A DNA stretch of 36,396 nucleotides from Polysphondylium violaceum (GCA_000277445.1 AJWJ01000221.1:1-36396); one strand, 5' to 3'. Counted from the stretch's first letter, positions 1 to 10,449 are shown. Program-made: numbers and translations. Notes: a model not told the origin generated them from the sequence alone.

Positions 1-2024
1 CTCACAAAGAAATTGCATCTACTATGGAAAGTAAATCATCTGAGGATTTCAAGGCAAATGTTGGTGGTTCTTTTAGAGGCTACTCTGCCAATGCCGCCGC
101 CTCATTCTCTCAAGAGAAATCTGTTGAGGAAGCCAAAAAGCATAGTGTCGATACCAAAAAGAAATTATTCAAAACTGATCTCTACTGTACAACCTCATTT
201 GTGGAGCTTGATCTGGACAGAGTCTCTTTACATCCAAATTTCCTCGAATCTCTTAGTCAAGTTAAAACTGCTGGTGACATGTTAGAGTTGATAGAGATAT
301 ACGGCACTCATCACTACAAGAATAGTTACCTTGGTGGAAAACTTTCACAAATTACATCTACACTAGAATCAAATGTAGAATCACAAGGTTCAAGCTCATG
401 GGAAGAAACTTCAAGTGCTTCTTTAGCAGCATCTGTTTCATCACCATCCTTTTCTGTGAGTGCAGAAGTATCTGGTACTCTTGACAAGAGCAACAGTGAA
501 GAAGAACAAAAATCAAACATGGAAAAGTCCTCAACCTCCAGACTCATCACCTATGGTGGTGCCCCTGCAGCATTCTCGCCGGCCTCTGATGGAACGAGTT
601 CGCCCCTCTACAGCGAATGGACCTCAACCATTGATCTATCACCTGTTCCATTCAATTACCAACTCTATCCAATTAGAAACCTCATTAAAGATACTTGGAC
701 CATCTTGGACAACGATTGGAACCATGTAAAATTAAAGGATCTCTGGGAAGAAGCCGAAACATTATTCTACTCCAAGAATAACAAAGATGACAACAGTGCT
801 AAATATTCTCTTATTTTCACTCTTAATAAGTATGACGCCAAGCTCATAGTTGATGAACCAGTCTTAGAAATTACATATTACAGTAGAGAAAACAATCAAA
901 TTGTATCCCATGACTTTAAAGTGTTTGTTCACGGAACTCACATTAACCGTAGAGGTATGAGAGAAACTGCTGCTTTTTCAAACTTAGCATTATTCCCACT
1001 CTTGGGCAGTTGTCAAGAATATAAGGCCTTCCATCTTGATAAACCACCCACTTATAAAACAGCTTTCGTCCATTGTGATGGTGGTGTTAAAGATATGGTT
1101 ACTTTCCCAATCCGTTTCGACTTTAGTGGTCCAAACTTTTTCTCTAGCTACAACAAACCTGATATTACACTTAAACTCAGAAGTGGTGCCCCTTTGACTC
1201 TTAAAACTGGCTCCTACGGTAAGATTATTTCTTGGTACACCAACGAGGCCATACTTTTCGACCAAACCGGTGTTTTAAATTCCAAAACCGAATATTTTGC
1301 CACTGCTTTCCTCGAAAACAGATGGTCTTGGCATCTACATAACGCCCAAAATCATCATTACCAATTGAACCCCAATGGTATACTTGGTGAATGCCTTGAT
1401 TGCCATTTGCCTTGCGGAGATAACCCCAATGCTGAGTGCCCTTGTCCTCAATGCACTGATAGTGTTATCTTTGGTTTCAGAGGCGCCCCTATTCCCTTCA
1501 AACCCGATGTTGGCGATAATAGACCATATCCTCCAACTGTCCCTCAACAATACATTCACACCTCGGCCATGAAAAAAAGAGTTGTAGGTGGAGTCATGGG
1601 CTCAACCCTTGATTGGTTTGATTTTAGTGGTAAAGTTGAAAGTCAACTTGGTGATACAATGATGGTTGAAAACGAAGCAAACGTTGGTATGTTGACCAGA
1701 GTCATTTGGATCAAGGTATTTTGGCCAAACCACAATATTCCATGGAAACGTACCCTTAAAACATGGCATATTGATGACCATCAAGTTGAAAATCTTCACG
1801 TATCTGAATTCCTACATTATGAGTTTGACCAAGACGACCCTAGCTCACTTCAATCCAAATGGGGATTCTACCCACTTTCAGTAAACAAGTACGACAGAGA
1901 TCTCTTTGTCTATCACAACTATAGATATCCAGAAGAAGGTGTCAATGCCTACAATATCATTCATACAAATGTCTTACCATCCTATCAAGATGTATTAAAC
2001 AACAAAGTTAAAATTTACTACTAA
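1..2024 (+). CDS. MACPF-domain protein, C-terminal part (5' end outside window)
   Basis: The frame is open at the left edge, with sense codons before the first ATG at 24, so this is the 3' part of a longer gene cut by the window. About 90 residues after that ATG is a Y-G-T-H-H-Y motif followed by L-G-G-K, the signature of the membrane attack complex/perforin fold. A Ser/Glu-rich stretch follows, then a long C-terminal region. That region includes a Cys-rich knot (about residues 457-478, with C-x2-C, C-P-C-P and C spacing) before a Gly/Pro-rich loop. Family knowledge: MACPF proteins form oligomeric membrane pores. Amoebae keep several, thought to act on engulfed bacteria or in development; which applies here is unknown. 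At least 673 residues are visible without a break. The AATAAA signal overlaps the stop codon. Family assignment is good; specific function is not known. Confidence 0.8.
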   Translation, partial: HKEIASTMESKSSEDFKANVGGSFRGYSANAAASFSQEKSVEEAKKHSVDTKKKLFKTDLYCTTSFVELDLDRVSLHPNFLESLSQVKTAGDMLELIEIYGTHHYKNSYLGGKLSQITSTLESNVESQGSSSWEETSSASLAASVSSPSFSVSAEVSGTLDKSNSEEEQKSNMEKSSTSRLITYGGAPAAFSPASDGTSSPLYSEWTSTIDLSPVPFNYQLYPIRNLIKDTWTILDNDWNHVKLKDLWEEAETLFYSKNNKDDNSAKYSLIFTLNKYDAKLIVDEPVLEITYYSRENNQIVSHDFKVFVHGTHINRRGMRETAAFSNLALFPLLGSCQEYKAFHLDKPPTYKTAFVHCDGGVKDMVTFPIRFDFSGPNFFSSYNKPDITLKLRSGAPLTLKTGSYGKIISWYTNEAILFDQTGVLNSKTEYFATAFLENRWSWHLHNAQNHHYQLNPNGILGECLDCHLPCGDNPNAECPCPQCTDSVIFGFRGAPIPFKPDVGDNRPYPPTVPQQYIHTSAMKKRVVGGVMGSTLDWFDFSGKVESQLGDTMMVENEANVGMLTRVIWIKVFWPNHNIPWKRTLKTWHIDDHQVENLHVSEFLHYEFDQDDPSSLQSKWGFYPLSVNKYDRDLFVYHNYRYPEEGVNAYNIIHTNVLPSYQDVLNNKVKIYY

Positions 2025-2462
2025 TAAATTAAATTAAAAAAAAAAAGAGTAAAACTTTAAAATTGAATCCTAAAAGCCCTCAACACCTTTTAATTTTAAA
2101 ATACTAAATTTTGAGAAATAAAATTTTCATTTTAAAAAAATAGCACTTATTTATTGATAACTTCAAAATAAAATAGTGAGCATCTAATTATTTTGGTTAA
2201 AGTTATCTTAAGCAGATACACACACCTCTTATGCTTGAAGGAAATGATTCTCACATTTTCAAAAAGTTTTCCTTGCAAAGCGAGAATTTTGAAATTTTCC
2301 CCCACATTTTTTTTTATTTAAAGATTTTTTTCTTTTTTTTATAAAAAATTTAAAAGGGGTGGAGCAAAAAAATAGCCCCAACAAACAATTTTGTATTATT
2401 ATTTATTATTTATTTATTATTTATTTCTTTGTTTATATATACATATAATTTAAAACTATAAA
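2025..2462. other. Intergenic spacer between MACPF and C2-WW genes
   Basis: AT-rich non-coding DNA with T runs near 2309-2340 and a short (TTTATTA)-type stretch near 2395-2430 just before the next start codon. This arrangement resembles the oligo-T plus AT-rich core promoters of dictyostelids. No ORF, RNA gene or repeat family was recognised. Confidence 0.5.
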
Positions 2463-4074
2463 ATGAATCAATGTGACTGTACACTTCGACTTTATAATAT
2501 TAAGGCCTATGATTTATCTAGAAATATAGATGCTGTTGTAAAAGTAAGTTTTTGATGGGCCTTATATAGTAGCCTGGGGATAAGCACACACATAGGAATA
2601 AATAAAATATTAATAATAGAATCAAATAAATTAGGTTACATTTGGAACATTTAAATATACAACAGAGGTCATTAAAAACACAACAACCCCTATATTCACC
2701 TATGACAGACAGTCTTTTATTTGTTTGACTGATATACCCAAGGTCAGTGTAGAGTTGTTTGACTCTCGTATTCTTGGCAGTGATGTATTGATTGGTGGCT
2801 GTTTGTTGGATGTGAATGCCATCTTATCGGGCCCCATCCAAAACAGATATGTGTTGAGAAACAAAAAAGGTGATCCTATGGGAACCGTGGAGTTTAGTTT
2901 AGAGTTGCAACAGGTAAACAACATGTTGATCACATTTAAAAACATACAAGCATCCTATTATCCCCAATCGATTCCCCAGTCATTGGCCGACCCCAACATT
3001 GAAAAATATCTCCACTACCAAATCATCCCTGCCCTACAACAAGGTGTCGATCAAGCACAACAATCCAAAAACAATTCCTACAAGAGCAAAAAGTCTGCCA
3101 ATTTGTTTTGGCAAGATGTCTCACAGATCAAGGTTGTCATGGGCCTAAAGGATATTTTAGAGTCGCCTATTAAATTTACAGTTCTCCAAAATAGACAAGA
3201 CAACATTCGTACCGATCCTCAATTGGGCAGTGCCAACATCAAGTTTGCAAATATAGTATTTGACATTGCTCAAATTGCCGATGGTACCAACGATAATCCA
3301 AAGAAATTAAATTTTGTCGAACCAATCTTTTATCAAAACACAATCGTTGGTTTGATTCAAGGTGAGGTATTTGTCAGTGGTTGTCCAAGTGCAACTCAAA
3401 TGTCTCAAGGCATTAGAACTGAAGTAGGTATTCAAGGTGGTAAATCTTCTCTACCAAATTCAGAACTTGATTCACAATCATCACATATACTTCATCCAAC
3501 TACTATACCTCCTCAATCTCAAGTTTACCAATCACAACAACCAGTAACTCAACAACAACCAATTATTCAACAACAACCAATTATCCAACAACAACCTCAA
3601 CAATCACCACCACAACCTACACCTATTGCACCACCACCTCAAGTTTATCAACCACCACAACCTACACCAATTGCACCTCCTCCTCAAGTTTACCAACCTC
3701 CACAACAACAACCCACAGCCCCAGTCATCCAACCACAACCTCCTCAAGCACCACCCAAAGTCCCACAACCAAGTAATATACCCAAGGGCTGGGAATTAAG
3801 AATTGATCAACTTGGTAAATCATACTATGTAGATCATAACACTAAAACCACTCATTGGGAACTCCCATCCGTACAAAAGGCTACATCAACTCAAGCCCAA
3901 TATCCACAATATATGCAAGCACAACAACCACTTTCATCTGCCGTTCCAACACTCGTCAGTCCCTATACCTATCCCGCACAAGCTTATCCTGGTGCCTATG
4001 TCCAATATCCACAAAATTATTATGTTTATCCATCATCGTCCTCATCATGTCATGGTCATCATCATTGTCATTAA
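2463..4074 (+). CDS. C2 domain - Pro/Gln-rich linker - WW domain protein, two exons
   Basis: Exons 2463-2543 and 2635-4074 are joined by a 91-bp phase-0 GTAAGT...TTAG intron, giving 506 residues. The first exon supplies the missing first strand of a C2 domain ([10 protein letters not shown]). The second continues it through [12 protein letters not shown], up to about residue 100. C2 domains bind phospholipids, often with calcium. Residues about 275-380 are a low-complexity Gln/Pro linker that contains a tandem duplicated [13 protein letters not shown] unit. A WW domain follows (I-P-K-G-W-E-L-R ... [15 protein letters not shown]), which would bind Pro-rich ligands. The C terminus is Tyr/Pro-rich and ends in a His/Cys cluster (C-H-G-H-H-H-C-H), a possible metal-binding tail. 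C2 plus WW recalls NEDD4 ligases, but there is no HECT domain. The role is probably a membrane-linked adaptor; this is inference. Confidence 0.88.
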
Positions 4075-4277
4075 TAAATCAAATCCTATATCTGTAATTT
4101 TTTCAAAACAAAAAAAACATATCCTAGATTTTCGCAAATTCCCAGGGAATGCTTGTTTTTTCATTTTAAATAATTTTCGTTTTTTTTTTTTCTTTTTATG
4201 AAAATCTAATAAATTGTTGTGTGTCTGTCGTAATATATCATATATCTAGATACACCTATATCTATAAATAAATAATA

Positions 4278-5630
4278 ATGTTTACAAGTGAAATAGATCC
4301 AGAATTAGAATTGACTACATTAATCTTTCAATGGCTTTCAGAAAGAGGATACAGTCAAACATTGGAGAGATTAGAAGCAGAGTCTGCTATTACCTATAAT
4401 CCAGAATTGGTTCAATTTGGTTCTCAACTTGAAAGTGTTTACAATGAACACAAACACATTCAAATGAGTATGAAATTAGCTGAAGAAGAGGTTGAAGATA
4501 TGACTGACGCTGAATTAGTATGTGTTGTTGTTGTTATTGAATCAATAGTTTAATTAATATTAATATATATATTATTATTTATTTTTTAGAATGAATTGGG
4601 TGATTCTAGATTCCCACAACATTTATTAGATACTTTAGATAAAGTTCATACAAGCAATATCCTTTGTATGAGATTTAGTCCATTTGATGATAGTCATATT
4701 GTTGTCACTGGTTCCACCGATAAAACCATTAAAGTTACAAACTATCTAACTAAAGAAGTACTCTATACATTCATTGGTGTATCAGACGCCCCAATGATTT
4801 CTTTAGATTTTAATCCAGTTAATCCGTATGTATACAGAGATAGATATAAAAAAAGATATAGAGATAATGTAATACTAACAAAACTATATTATAGAGAATT
4901 ATTATTAGCATCATCAGTTGATGGATCTTGTAGTATTTTAAGAGTGCCAAAAGATGGTGTAAATTGTGAATGCATTGAAACATACAGACAACACAAGAAA
5001 TATGTGGTTAGAGCACGTTGGAGTCCAGATGGCCAATCATTTGCCACCTGTTCCTATGACAAATCGATTGCTCACTATAAAAAAGACGACCAAGGTAAAT
5101 ACAGTTTGGTCAAGGTATGGGACTTCCCCAACACCATTGAATCCTTGATTTACACACCAGATTCCAAATACATTGTTGCCGGTGTACGTGAGAGCAACTA
5201 TCTCCACTACTTGAATGTCGATGACTTTACCATCACCCGTTACAACATGAACATCAATGGCGACGATCACGTCAGTTTCTCTGCTATGGAGTTCTCTGTC
5301 ACTGACAAATACCTGTTGGTGTCTACCGACAGAAACAGACTTATTCTCTTCAAACTCCACAGCGACAAGCAAATGAGAAACTTTTATGGCGCCTCCAACG
5401 ACCAATACACCACCACACGTAACAAGATCGATCCCAGCGGCAAGTATGTCTACTCGACCTCGCAAGACCACTACCTCTTTGTCTGGGAAATTGCCACCCA
5501 AAAGGTCGTTGCCAAGCTCGATCACCACAAACTCTCTGTCAGAGATCTCGATTTCTCGCCCAACCGTGATCTCTTGGCCTCATGCGGTTTTGATAAAAAA
5601 GTATGTTTATGGTCAATTAGTAAAGAATAA
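4278..5630 (+). CDS. LisH-WD40 repeat protein, three exons
   Basis: Exons 4278-4517, 4590-4825 and 4895-5630 give 403 residues. The first exon encodes a LisH dimerisation motif (about residues 10-40, F-Q-W-L-S-E-R-G-Y) and a short acidic helix. The rest forms about seven WD40 blades, ending K-V-C-L-W-S-I. The second intron (69 bp, GTATGT...TATAG) is divisible by three and free of stops. Reading through it would insert 23 Tyr/Arg-rich residues into blade 2, whereas splicing restores N-P-E-L-L-L-A-S-S-V-D-G, a normal WD blade. It also carries a perfect TACTAAC branch site. LisH-WD40 proteins are scaffolds in diverse complexes (degradation, dynein and chromatin functions). I do not recognise the specific orthologue. 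The last exon is clearly more GC-rich than the first. Confidence 0.88.
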
Positions 5631-5675
5631 ATAAGGCGCTAAGCGATATGTAATGTTGTAAACAATAAACTCTAT

Positions 5676-7526
5676 TTAAATGGTTGGTTTATTTTGATCC
5701 AAGAGGTATCTAATGATTGGTTGTTTTTGGATTTCTTCTCTGATATTTGAGGGTGATTGGAATTTACCAGAGGCCAGCAAGAGACCGACGGGAACTACGT
5801 TTTTGATTTTATTCTGTTCAGCATATTCAATGTGTTTGTAGACGGGGAGTGAGTCGAGTTCGCTTGGGATTTCTTTGTCAGAATCGATTGAGTAGATGGA
5901 TCTGAGTAAATAGTGTCTTGCCTTTTCTTCGTTATTGAGCTTCATGATACTATTAATGATGCCGCAGGAACGATAGTAGAGTTTGTTGTTGGTCAAACCC
6001 AAATCAATCATTCTGTTTCCATACACCTTGCCGGCCAACACAAATCCACCAGTTGTCAATGCATTGTGGATGAGTTTTAATGAGATTTCGTAAAAACTGT
6101 TGACATTGGCAATGATGTCGCAGTGATTGAGTTTGATCACAATGTTTTTGATGGCTGAGTGGCTTGGAATAGAGTATTGATTTTTGGCATTGATAAATTG
6201 AATTAAATAAATGGTTGGTACATTATTGCCGCTATTTGATACGAGTAGAGGCAAGATATCTGTGGAAAGTTGGTTGTATTCTTCAAGAGAGGCGACAGAG
6301 ATAACAATGGTGTCTTTGGCACTCATAGAGGGGATCTTGTCAATAAAATCTTTTTGTGAGATTTTGTATTCCACCGACACGTTGGAGAGGTCTCCGTCTC
6401 TGTTGGCCATTACGTTCCAGCCACTGGCCTGCTTTGATTTATCGTCAAGCAAAAATCCATTTACATCTTGTGAATCGGCGCCATAGGTCGGCACAGTTTC
6501 CGATGCATCAATAAAGCCTACAATACCAAGACTTTGAGCTGCTAAATAATACAAGTGTCCACTGTGGTTGGGGGCTCTAAGACTATTCCCAACGGAATCT
6601 ATCATTGGGGCAATCGAGTCTATGTTGAGGTATGTGTCTCTAAAAGTCTCTTCATAGGCCTTTAAAATACTAATCAATTGCTCGTGGACACTGTCGCCAT
6701 GGCTAGTGTTTTTGATTGTCAAGGGATACTTTGTCGCCGAGTATTGACTCAAAATCAAAGAAAACATGGACTCCAAGAGGATCTTTGTGCCAGTACCAGA
6801 CTTCATTCTGGTGGAGCCTGTCAATGGCTCTGGACCAAACACAGGATTCAATATAAAATGTCTACGAAGTAATTTACTTTTCTGTTGTTCAGTGACTCTG
6901 TTTGACTCTAATTGATTGGTGATGTCTTTGAATGAACGAGTCCACTTTTCAATGACCAACGGTCTTGCCAAAGCCACCGGATTGAATCCCATCAACGAGA
7001 TGATGTGTTTGTCGCTGTTGAGGTTGAGCAAGTAATCCAATTGCGCAGCAACATAGGGTGCGCTGAACCCACAAGTGATACCAATGTACACCAATGTGTC
7101 GTCGGGGTTGATCTGCGACTCTAAATCCACGATGGCCTGACTAATGTTATCCTCGGCACCCTCGATACCCACCGTCAAACACAAATCACCGCCGGCAATC
7201 AAGTAGCTAAAAGTGATTCTCTCGCTATCGTCGCCAAGGATTCTATTGAATGATCTGGCGATAAAGAATGCCAATCTGCCACTTGTGCCAGCTCCGGTGG
7301 CCACGATATTGACCTTTCCCACCGTCTGCTTACGGAGTCTGTCGACAACACATTCGACAAACTCTATGATTTCATTCTGAATACTCGAATCATTGATAGA
7401 CTCGTAATCCGAGTAGCCTGTAAATATCTGTGCATCGCACTGTCTAAATAACTTGCATATCCCTCTGCTGTCGACTCTGTCCAACTCACTGCTTAATTCA
7501 TTGGTTCTCTCTGTAATCGACGACAT
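5676..7526 (-). CDS. gckr: Glucokinase regulatory protein / MurQ-like protein with two SIS domains
   Basis: A single uninterrupted 616-residue frame, close to the length of animal GCKR. The first SIS domain (about residues 60-200) carries the sugar-phosphate-binding A-T-G-A-G-T-S-G-R loop. The diagnostic G-P-E-P-L-T-G-S-T-R-M-K-S-G-T motif of the MurQ/GCKR family lies near residues 238-252. A second, more diverged SIS domain fills residues about 310-480, followed by a helical C-terminal lid. Bacterial MurQ is half this size and cleaves N-acetylmuramate 6-phosphate. GCKR, a fused duplication, inhibits glucokinase under control of fructose phosphates. Length and duplication favour GCKR-type architecture. 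Whether this protein regulates a kinase or handles bacterial wall sugars taken up by feeding cannot be decided from sequence. The C terminus lies next to the LisH-WD40 gene in convergent (tail-to-tail) layout. Confidence 0.87.
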   Translation of the reverse strand: MSSITERTNELSSELDRVDSRGICKLFRQCDAQIFTGYSDYESINDSSIQNEIIEFVECVVDRLRKQTVGKVNIVATGAGTSGRLAFFIARSFNRILGDDSERITFSYLIAGGDLCLTVGIEGAEDNISQAIVDLESQINPDDTLVYIGITCGFSAPYVAAQLDYLLNLNSDKHIISLMGFNPVALARPLVIEKWTRSFKDITNQLESNRVTEQQKSKLLRRHFILNPVFGPEPLTGSTRMKSGTGTKILLESMFSLILSQYSATKYPLTIKNTSHGDSVHEQLISILKAYEETFRDTYLNIDSIAPMIDSVGNSLRAPNHSGHLYYLAAQSLGIVGFIDASETVPTYGADSQDVNGFLLDDKSKQASGWNVMANRDGDLSNVSVEYKISQKDFIDKIPSMSAKDTIVISVASLEEYNQLSTDILPLLVSNSGNNVPTIYLIQFINAKNQYSIPSHSAIKNIVIKLNHCDIIANVNSFYEISLKLIHNALTTGGFVLAGKVYGNRMIDLGLTNNKLYYRSCGIINSIMKLNNEEKARHYLLRSIYSIDSDKEIPSELDSLPVYKHIEYAEQNKIKNVVPVGLLLASGKFQSPSNIREEIQKQPIIRYLLDQNKPTI

Positions 7527-7700
7527 ATTGTTGGGTGTGTATGTTCAAATAAGAAAATAAAAAATAAAGCATGGCAAAAAAGAAAAAACAGCAAAAACAC
7601 CACATTTTACAAAAAATAATTAAAATTTAATAAAAAAAAAAAATGATTTTGCAGATCTTTGGGAATTCCCGCACCAAAATAAGGTTTCTGATGAACATCA

Positions 7701-8687
7701 CTATCTATAGCCGGTATTACCTCTTCGAAGGTTTAAATAGGATTGTTGTAAATTATCAGGAAAAGTTTGAATTAATTTATACACAGAGGAATCATAGTAT
7801 CTTAATTGTGATTTTGGATCTACATAGTTTGCCTAATAGATAGGTGTGTTAGTAAAGATATATCCAATATTCTGATTCCCAATAATATACATACAATGTA
7901 ACCTGTAATATCACAATATTTTTTTGTTGGTATAAGAGTTGATGAAACCTCTATATTTTGATCTATTTGAGTGAATAAAATGTAATATCAGTATATGCAA
8001 TATGTATTTAAACAACACCAACAACATACATGATGGAAAAGTTGCTTTAAGATTAGATGTATTTTCACTGGCCAATATCTGTTTTACAGATTTCCATGGC
8101 TTTTTCACAGATTCTATGGGAAAAGAGAAATTTAAATTCTTGAATGGTTTTACTATATTTACAGTGATCTCTGCTGAATTTGAGCCATCGGCAGCGAGTG
8201 GTGATTGTTCGAGCTTTTTTCTACCAGGTCTTTTCTTGGGTGCTGCGGGTGCGGGTGGGGAAGGAAGAGGTGGTGATGTTGATGCTGATTTAGGCTTTCT
8301 GCCTCTTTGTGCTGGGGGTGCTGCTGCAACTGGTTGTGATTTAGTGTTTGTGACCTTTTTCTTTTTATTGGTTCTCTTTTCTTCGATATCACTCATGTCA
8401 TCTTCAGACTCTGATTGCTCAGAGTCTTGTTCCAAATCGATTTCTACATCTTCATCTTCATTTGATTCATCTGCTGAGCCGCTCGCTGATGCAGAATCGT
8501 TGCTGTCCTCTTCACTGTCGGATAGCATTCCCTTTTTATTGTTATTATTACTATTGCTACTGTTTCTACTACCAACCCTATTGCTGGTAGTAACCACAGG
8601 GTCATCAACACCTGAATCGTTGCTTTCTTCTTCACTGTCTGATAACAACACCTGTGTTTGTTTTCGTAATCTTTTATGAGTGACCAT
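7701..8687 (-). CDS. ino80c: INO80 chromatin-remodelling complex subunit C (Ies6-type, YL1_C domain), three exons
   Basis: Exons on the minus strand are 8687-8030, 7962-7895 and 7832-7701, with introns of 67 and 62 bp, both starting GTATGT. Together they encode 285 residues. Exon 1 is a highly acidic and basic disordered region (two L-S-D-S-E-E repeats, an Asn run, Pro/Lys tracts). It ends in F-K-N-L-N-F ... W-K-S-V-K-Q-I-L-A-S-E, which matches the W-K-N-L-K-Q-I-L-A-S-E block typical of INO80C. Splicing then gives K-K-Y-C-D-I-T-G-Y-I-A-N-Y-V-D-P-K-S-Q-L-R-Y, the YL1_C domain, ending in Y-L-N-L-R-R. In INO80 this subunit works with Arp5 in nucleosome sliding. The same domain also occurs in the SWR1 subunit YL1, but the A-S-E block argues for INO80C. 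The stop is TAG, unlike the TAA seen in the other complete genes. Intron 2 carries a TACTAAC branch site. Confidence 0.88.
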
Positions 8688-9159
8688 TCTGTCTATATAT
8701 CTATCTATGTGTATGTGTTTGAAACAAATAAATAAAAAGAAAATCTTATAATTTTTAGAAAAAATGAAAAAAATGAAATTTATTTATTTTTAGATGCCAA
8801 AGATAGCACCAGTGTATTTCAATAAAATAAAAGTTTTGTCAATGAACTAAATTAAAATTAGAGATCATTTGTAATTTATTTGTTTACCATAAACACACAC
8901 ACTACAGAATAATAAAAGAGCAACGAAGATTAAAATTAATGATAAGTATTACAAATTGAGTAAAAGTTTTAAATTATTCCATTTTTATTTATAGATTGAA
9001 TATTACCACCACAGTTTATAAAGGGATGATTAATTTTAGCAAGTGTTAAGCACACTTTAATTTTTAAAATAATTTTAATATTTTCTTGAGGGGGTATAAA
9101 TATTTAATTACTCTGTGTTTTATTGATTGATTCAATCATTGTTGGTTATTTAATAAACA
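8688..9159. promoter_or_regulatory. Divergent promoter region between INO80C and the GNAT-like gene
   Basis: This AT-rich spacer lies between two genes that point away from each other, so it should hold both promoters. It has A/T runs, a short CA repeat near 8893-8902 and a TTGATTGATTCAATCA inverted repeat around 9122-9137 close to the plus-strand start. No defined operator or RNA gene was seen. Confidence 0.4.
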
Positions 9160-10449
9160 ATGAATAACAATAATATATATTGTTTAATAAAACAACAATT
9201 GACACAAGAATTAGAGTTTTGGAAAATTAAAAACTATGGAAACTATGTGGAACAGAGAACATCTACCACGAAGGGATGGAGCCAAAAACAATACATTGTG
9301 ATAGGATGTGGTAAAACTATTATAGCATGTGCGACCCTCATCAAAGGATCGTTGTATATGGATTCTCAAGAAAAGGTGGTCACTCTAGACGATATTTGTA
9401 TTTGTGCACTGTTCAGATACAACCAACACGTATTCAATGCCATCGTATTGAAATCCATAGAGTGGTGTAAAAGCAACAACTCACAATTTATTGTTTCGAG
9501 CAACCATTTCAATAACAATGAATATGTTGGTCAGCTACTGAATTTTGGATTCAAGGCTGAAAAGTTTAAGTACAAAAAACACCCTTTGACAAATATCATA
9601 GACTATGATAGCTTTTTGATCAAGGCTTATAAATTGGATCTTACTTTTTTGGTATACAAAGATAATTGGTTGGAATATACACTACAGTGTATATACAAAA
9701 CCTATAGAGAGAAAAAAGACACATTCTATGACATTGATTCATTGGAGATCAAACAACAAAAAAAACAAATCAACCAAGATGAAACCAATTTGATTAATAA
9801 TAATCTACTTAGTGAATTAATTCAAATAACTAATAACAGTAATAATAATAAGAATAATAATAATATAGCCCAAGAGTTAAATAATAGTTTTAAAATTTAT
9901 ACAGCTAGAGAAAAGGATGAAAGAAATGCTTTGATTGGATATTTGATGATCAAAAAGGTAAACGTCCCAATCATCAAATACATTGTACCAACAATAAGAA
10001 TTGGCTTATCGTCTGTATCACACTCTATAAAGAACAAAAGATTTGTATTACAACTACTCTACAACGAGTTTCTAAAAGATATCTATGTCTGGCAAAAAGC
10101 TCACATCTTGCCTATATGGTTTCTAATATCTCCAAACCTTTTTGCCTCTCATCCCTTAAAAGAAAAAGGTTTATTTGAACACATAGAACCAAAGCATATA
10201 GATATTAATTTTCCTATTCCTCAACAAGAAAACTCTACATTTTTATCTACAATTCCAACAAGCGCTGAAAATATTCAATTGGCACATGCACTTCACAATC
10301 ATTTGGAGAGTCCATTGATTCACATTGATGATCCTTTTGTTTTTAAATCCACTAGTGACAATATACAACAAGAAGAAAACTATCATAGACTATTTATCCT
10401 TCGATTGCCATCAACATCGCTCTCACCCATCCTATTATCCAAGCTCTAA
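9160..10449 (+). CDS. Uncharacterised protein with a possible GNAT-like N-terminal segment
   Basis: A 429-residue single-exon frame with an AT-rich upstream region. Residues about 50-145 have a beta-rich block (I-V-I-G-C-G-K-T-I-I-A-C-A). After it come V-L-K-S-I-E-W-C-K, then S-S-N-H-F-N-N-N-E-Y and L-L-N-F-G-F-K-A. This order recalls the helix, strand and A-x-x-F-Y-x-x-x-G-F end of GCN5-related acetyltransferases. The acetyl-CoA loop (Q/R-x-x-G-x-G/A) is not visible; F-R-Y-N-Q-H-V-F stands where it would be expected, so activity is doubtful. A Gln/Asn-rich linker (about residues 200-240) separates a second globular half that I do not recognise, ending in a hydrophobic Leu/Ser/Pro tail. Codon use is ordinary for the window. 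GNAT assignment is tentative. Confidence 0.6.
   Translation: MNNNNIYCLIKQQLTQELEFWKIKNYGNYVEQRTSTTKGWSQKQYIVIGCGKTIIACATLIKGSLYMDSQEKVVTLDDICICALFRYNQHVFNAIVLKSIEWCKSNNSQFIVSSNHFNNNEYVGQLLNFGFKAEKFKYKKHPLTNIIDYDSFLIKAYKLDLTFLVYKDNWLEYTLQCIYKTYREKKDTFYDIDSLEIKQQKKQINQDETNLINNNLLSELIQITNNSNNNKNNNNIAQELNNSFKIYTAREKDERNALIGYLMIKKVNVPIIKYIVPTIRIGLSSVSHSIKNKRFVLQLLYNEFLKDIYVWQKAHILPIWFLISPNLFASHPLKEKGLFEHIEPKHIDINFPIPQQENSTFLSTIPTSAENIQLAHALHNHLESPLIHIDDPFVFKSTSDNIQQEENYHRLFILRLPSTSLSPILLSKL

Noticed and set aside
7643-7843. Plus-strand 66-codon ORF
   Set aside because: It is antisense to the last exon of INO80C, whose YL1_C match is strong.
8794-8850. 18-residue ORF preceded by an acceptor-like TTTTTAG
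   Set aside because: Too short, no homologue known and no donor exon that gives a coding frame.
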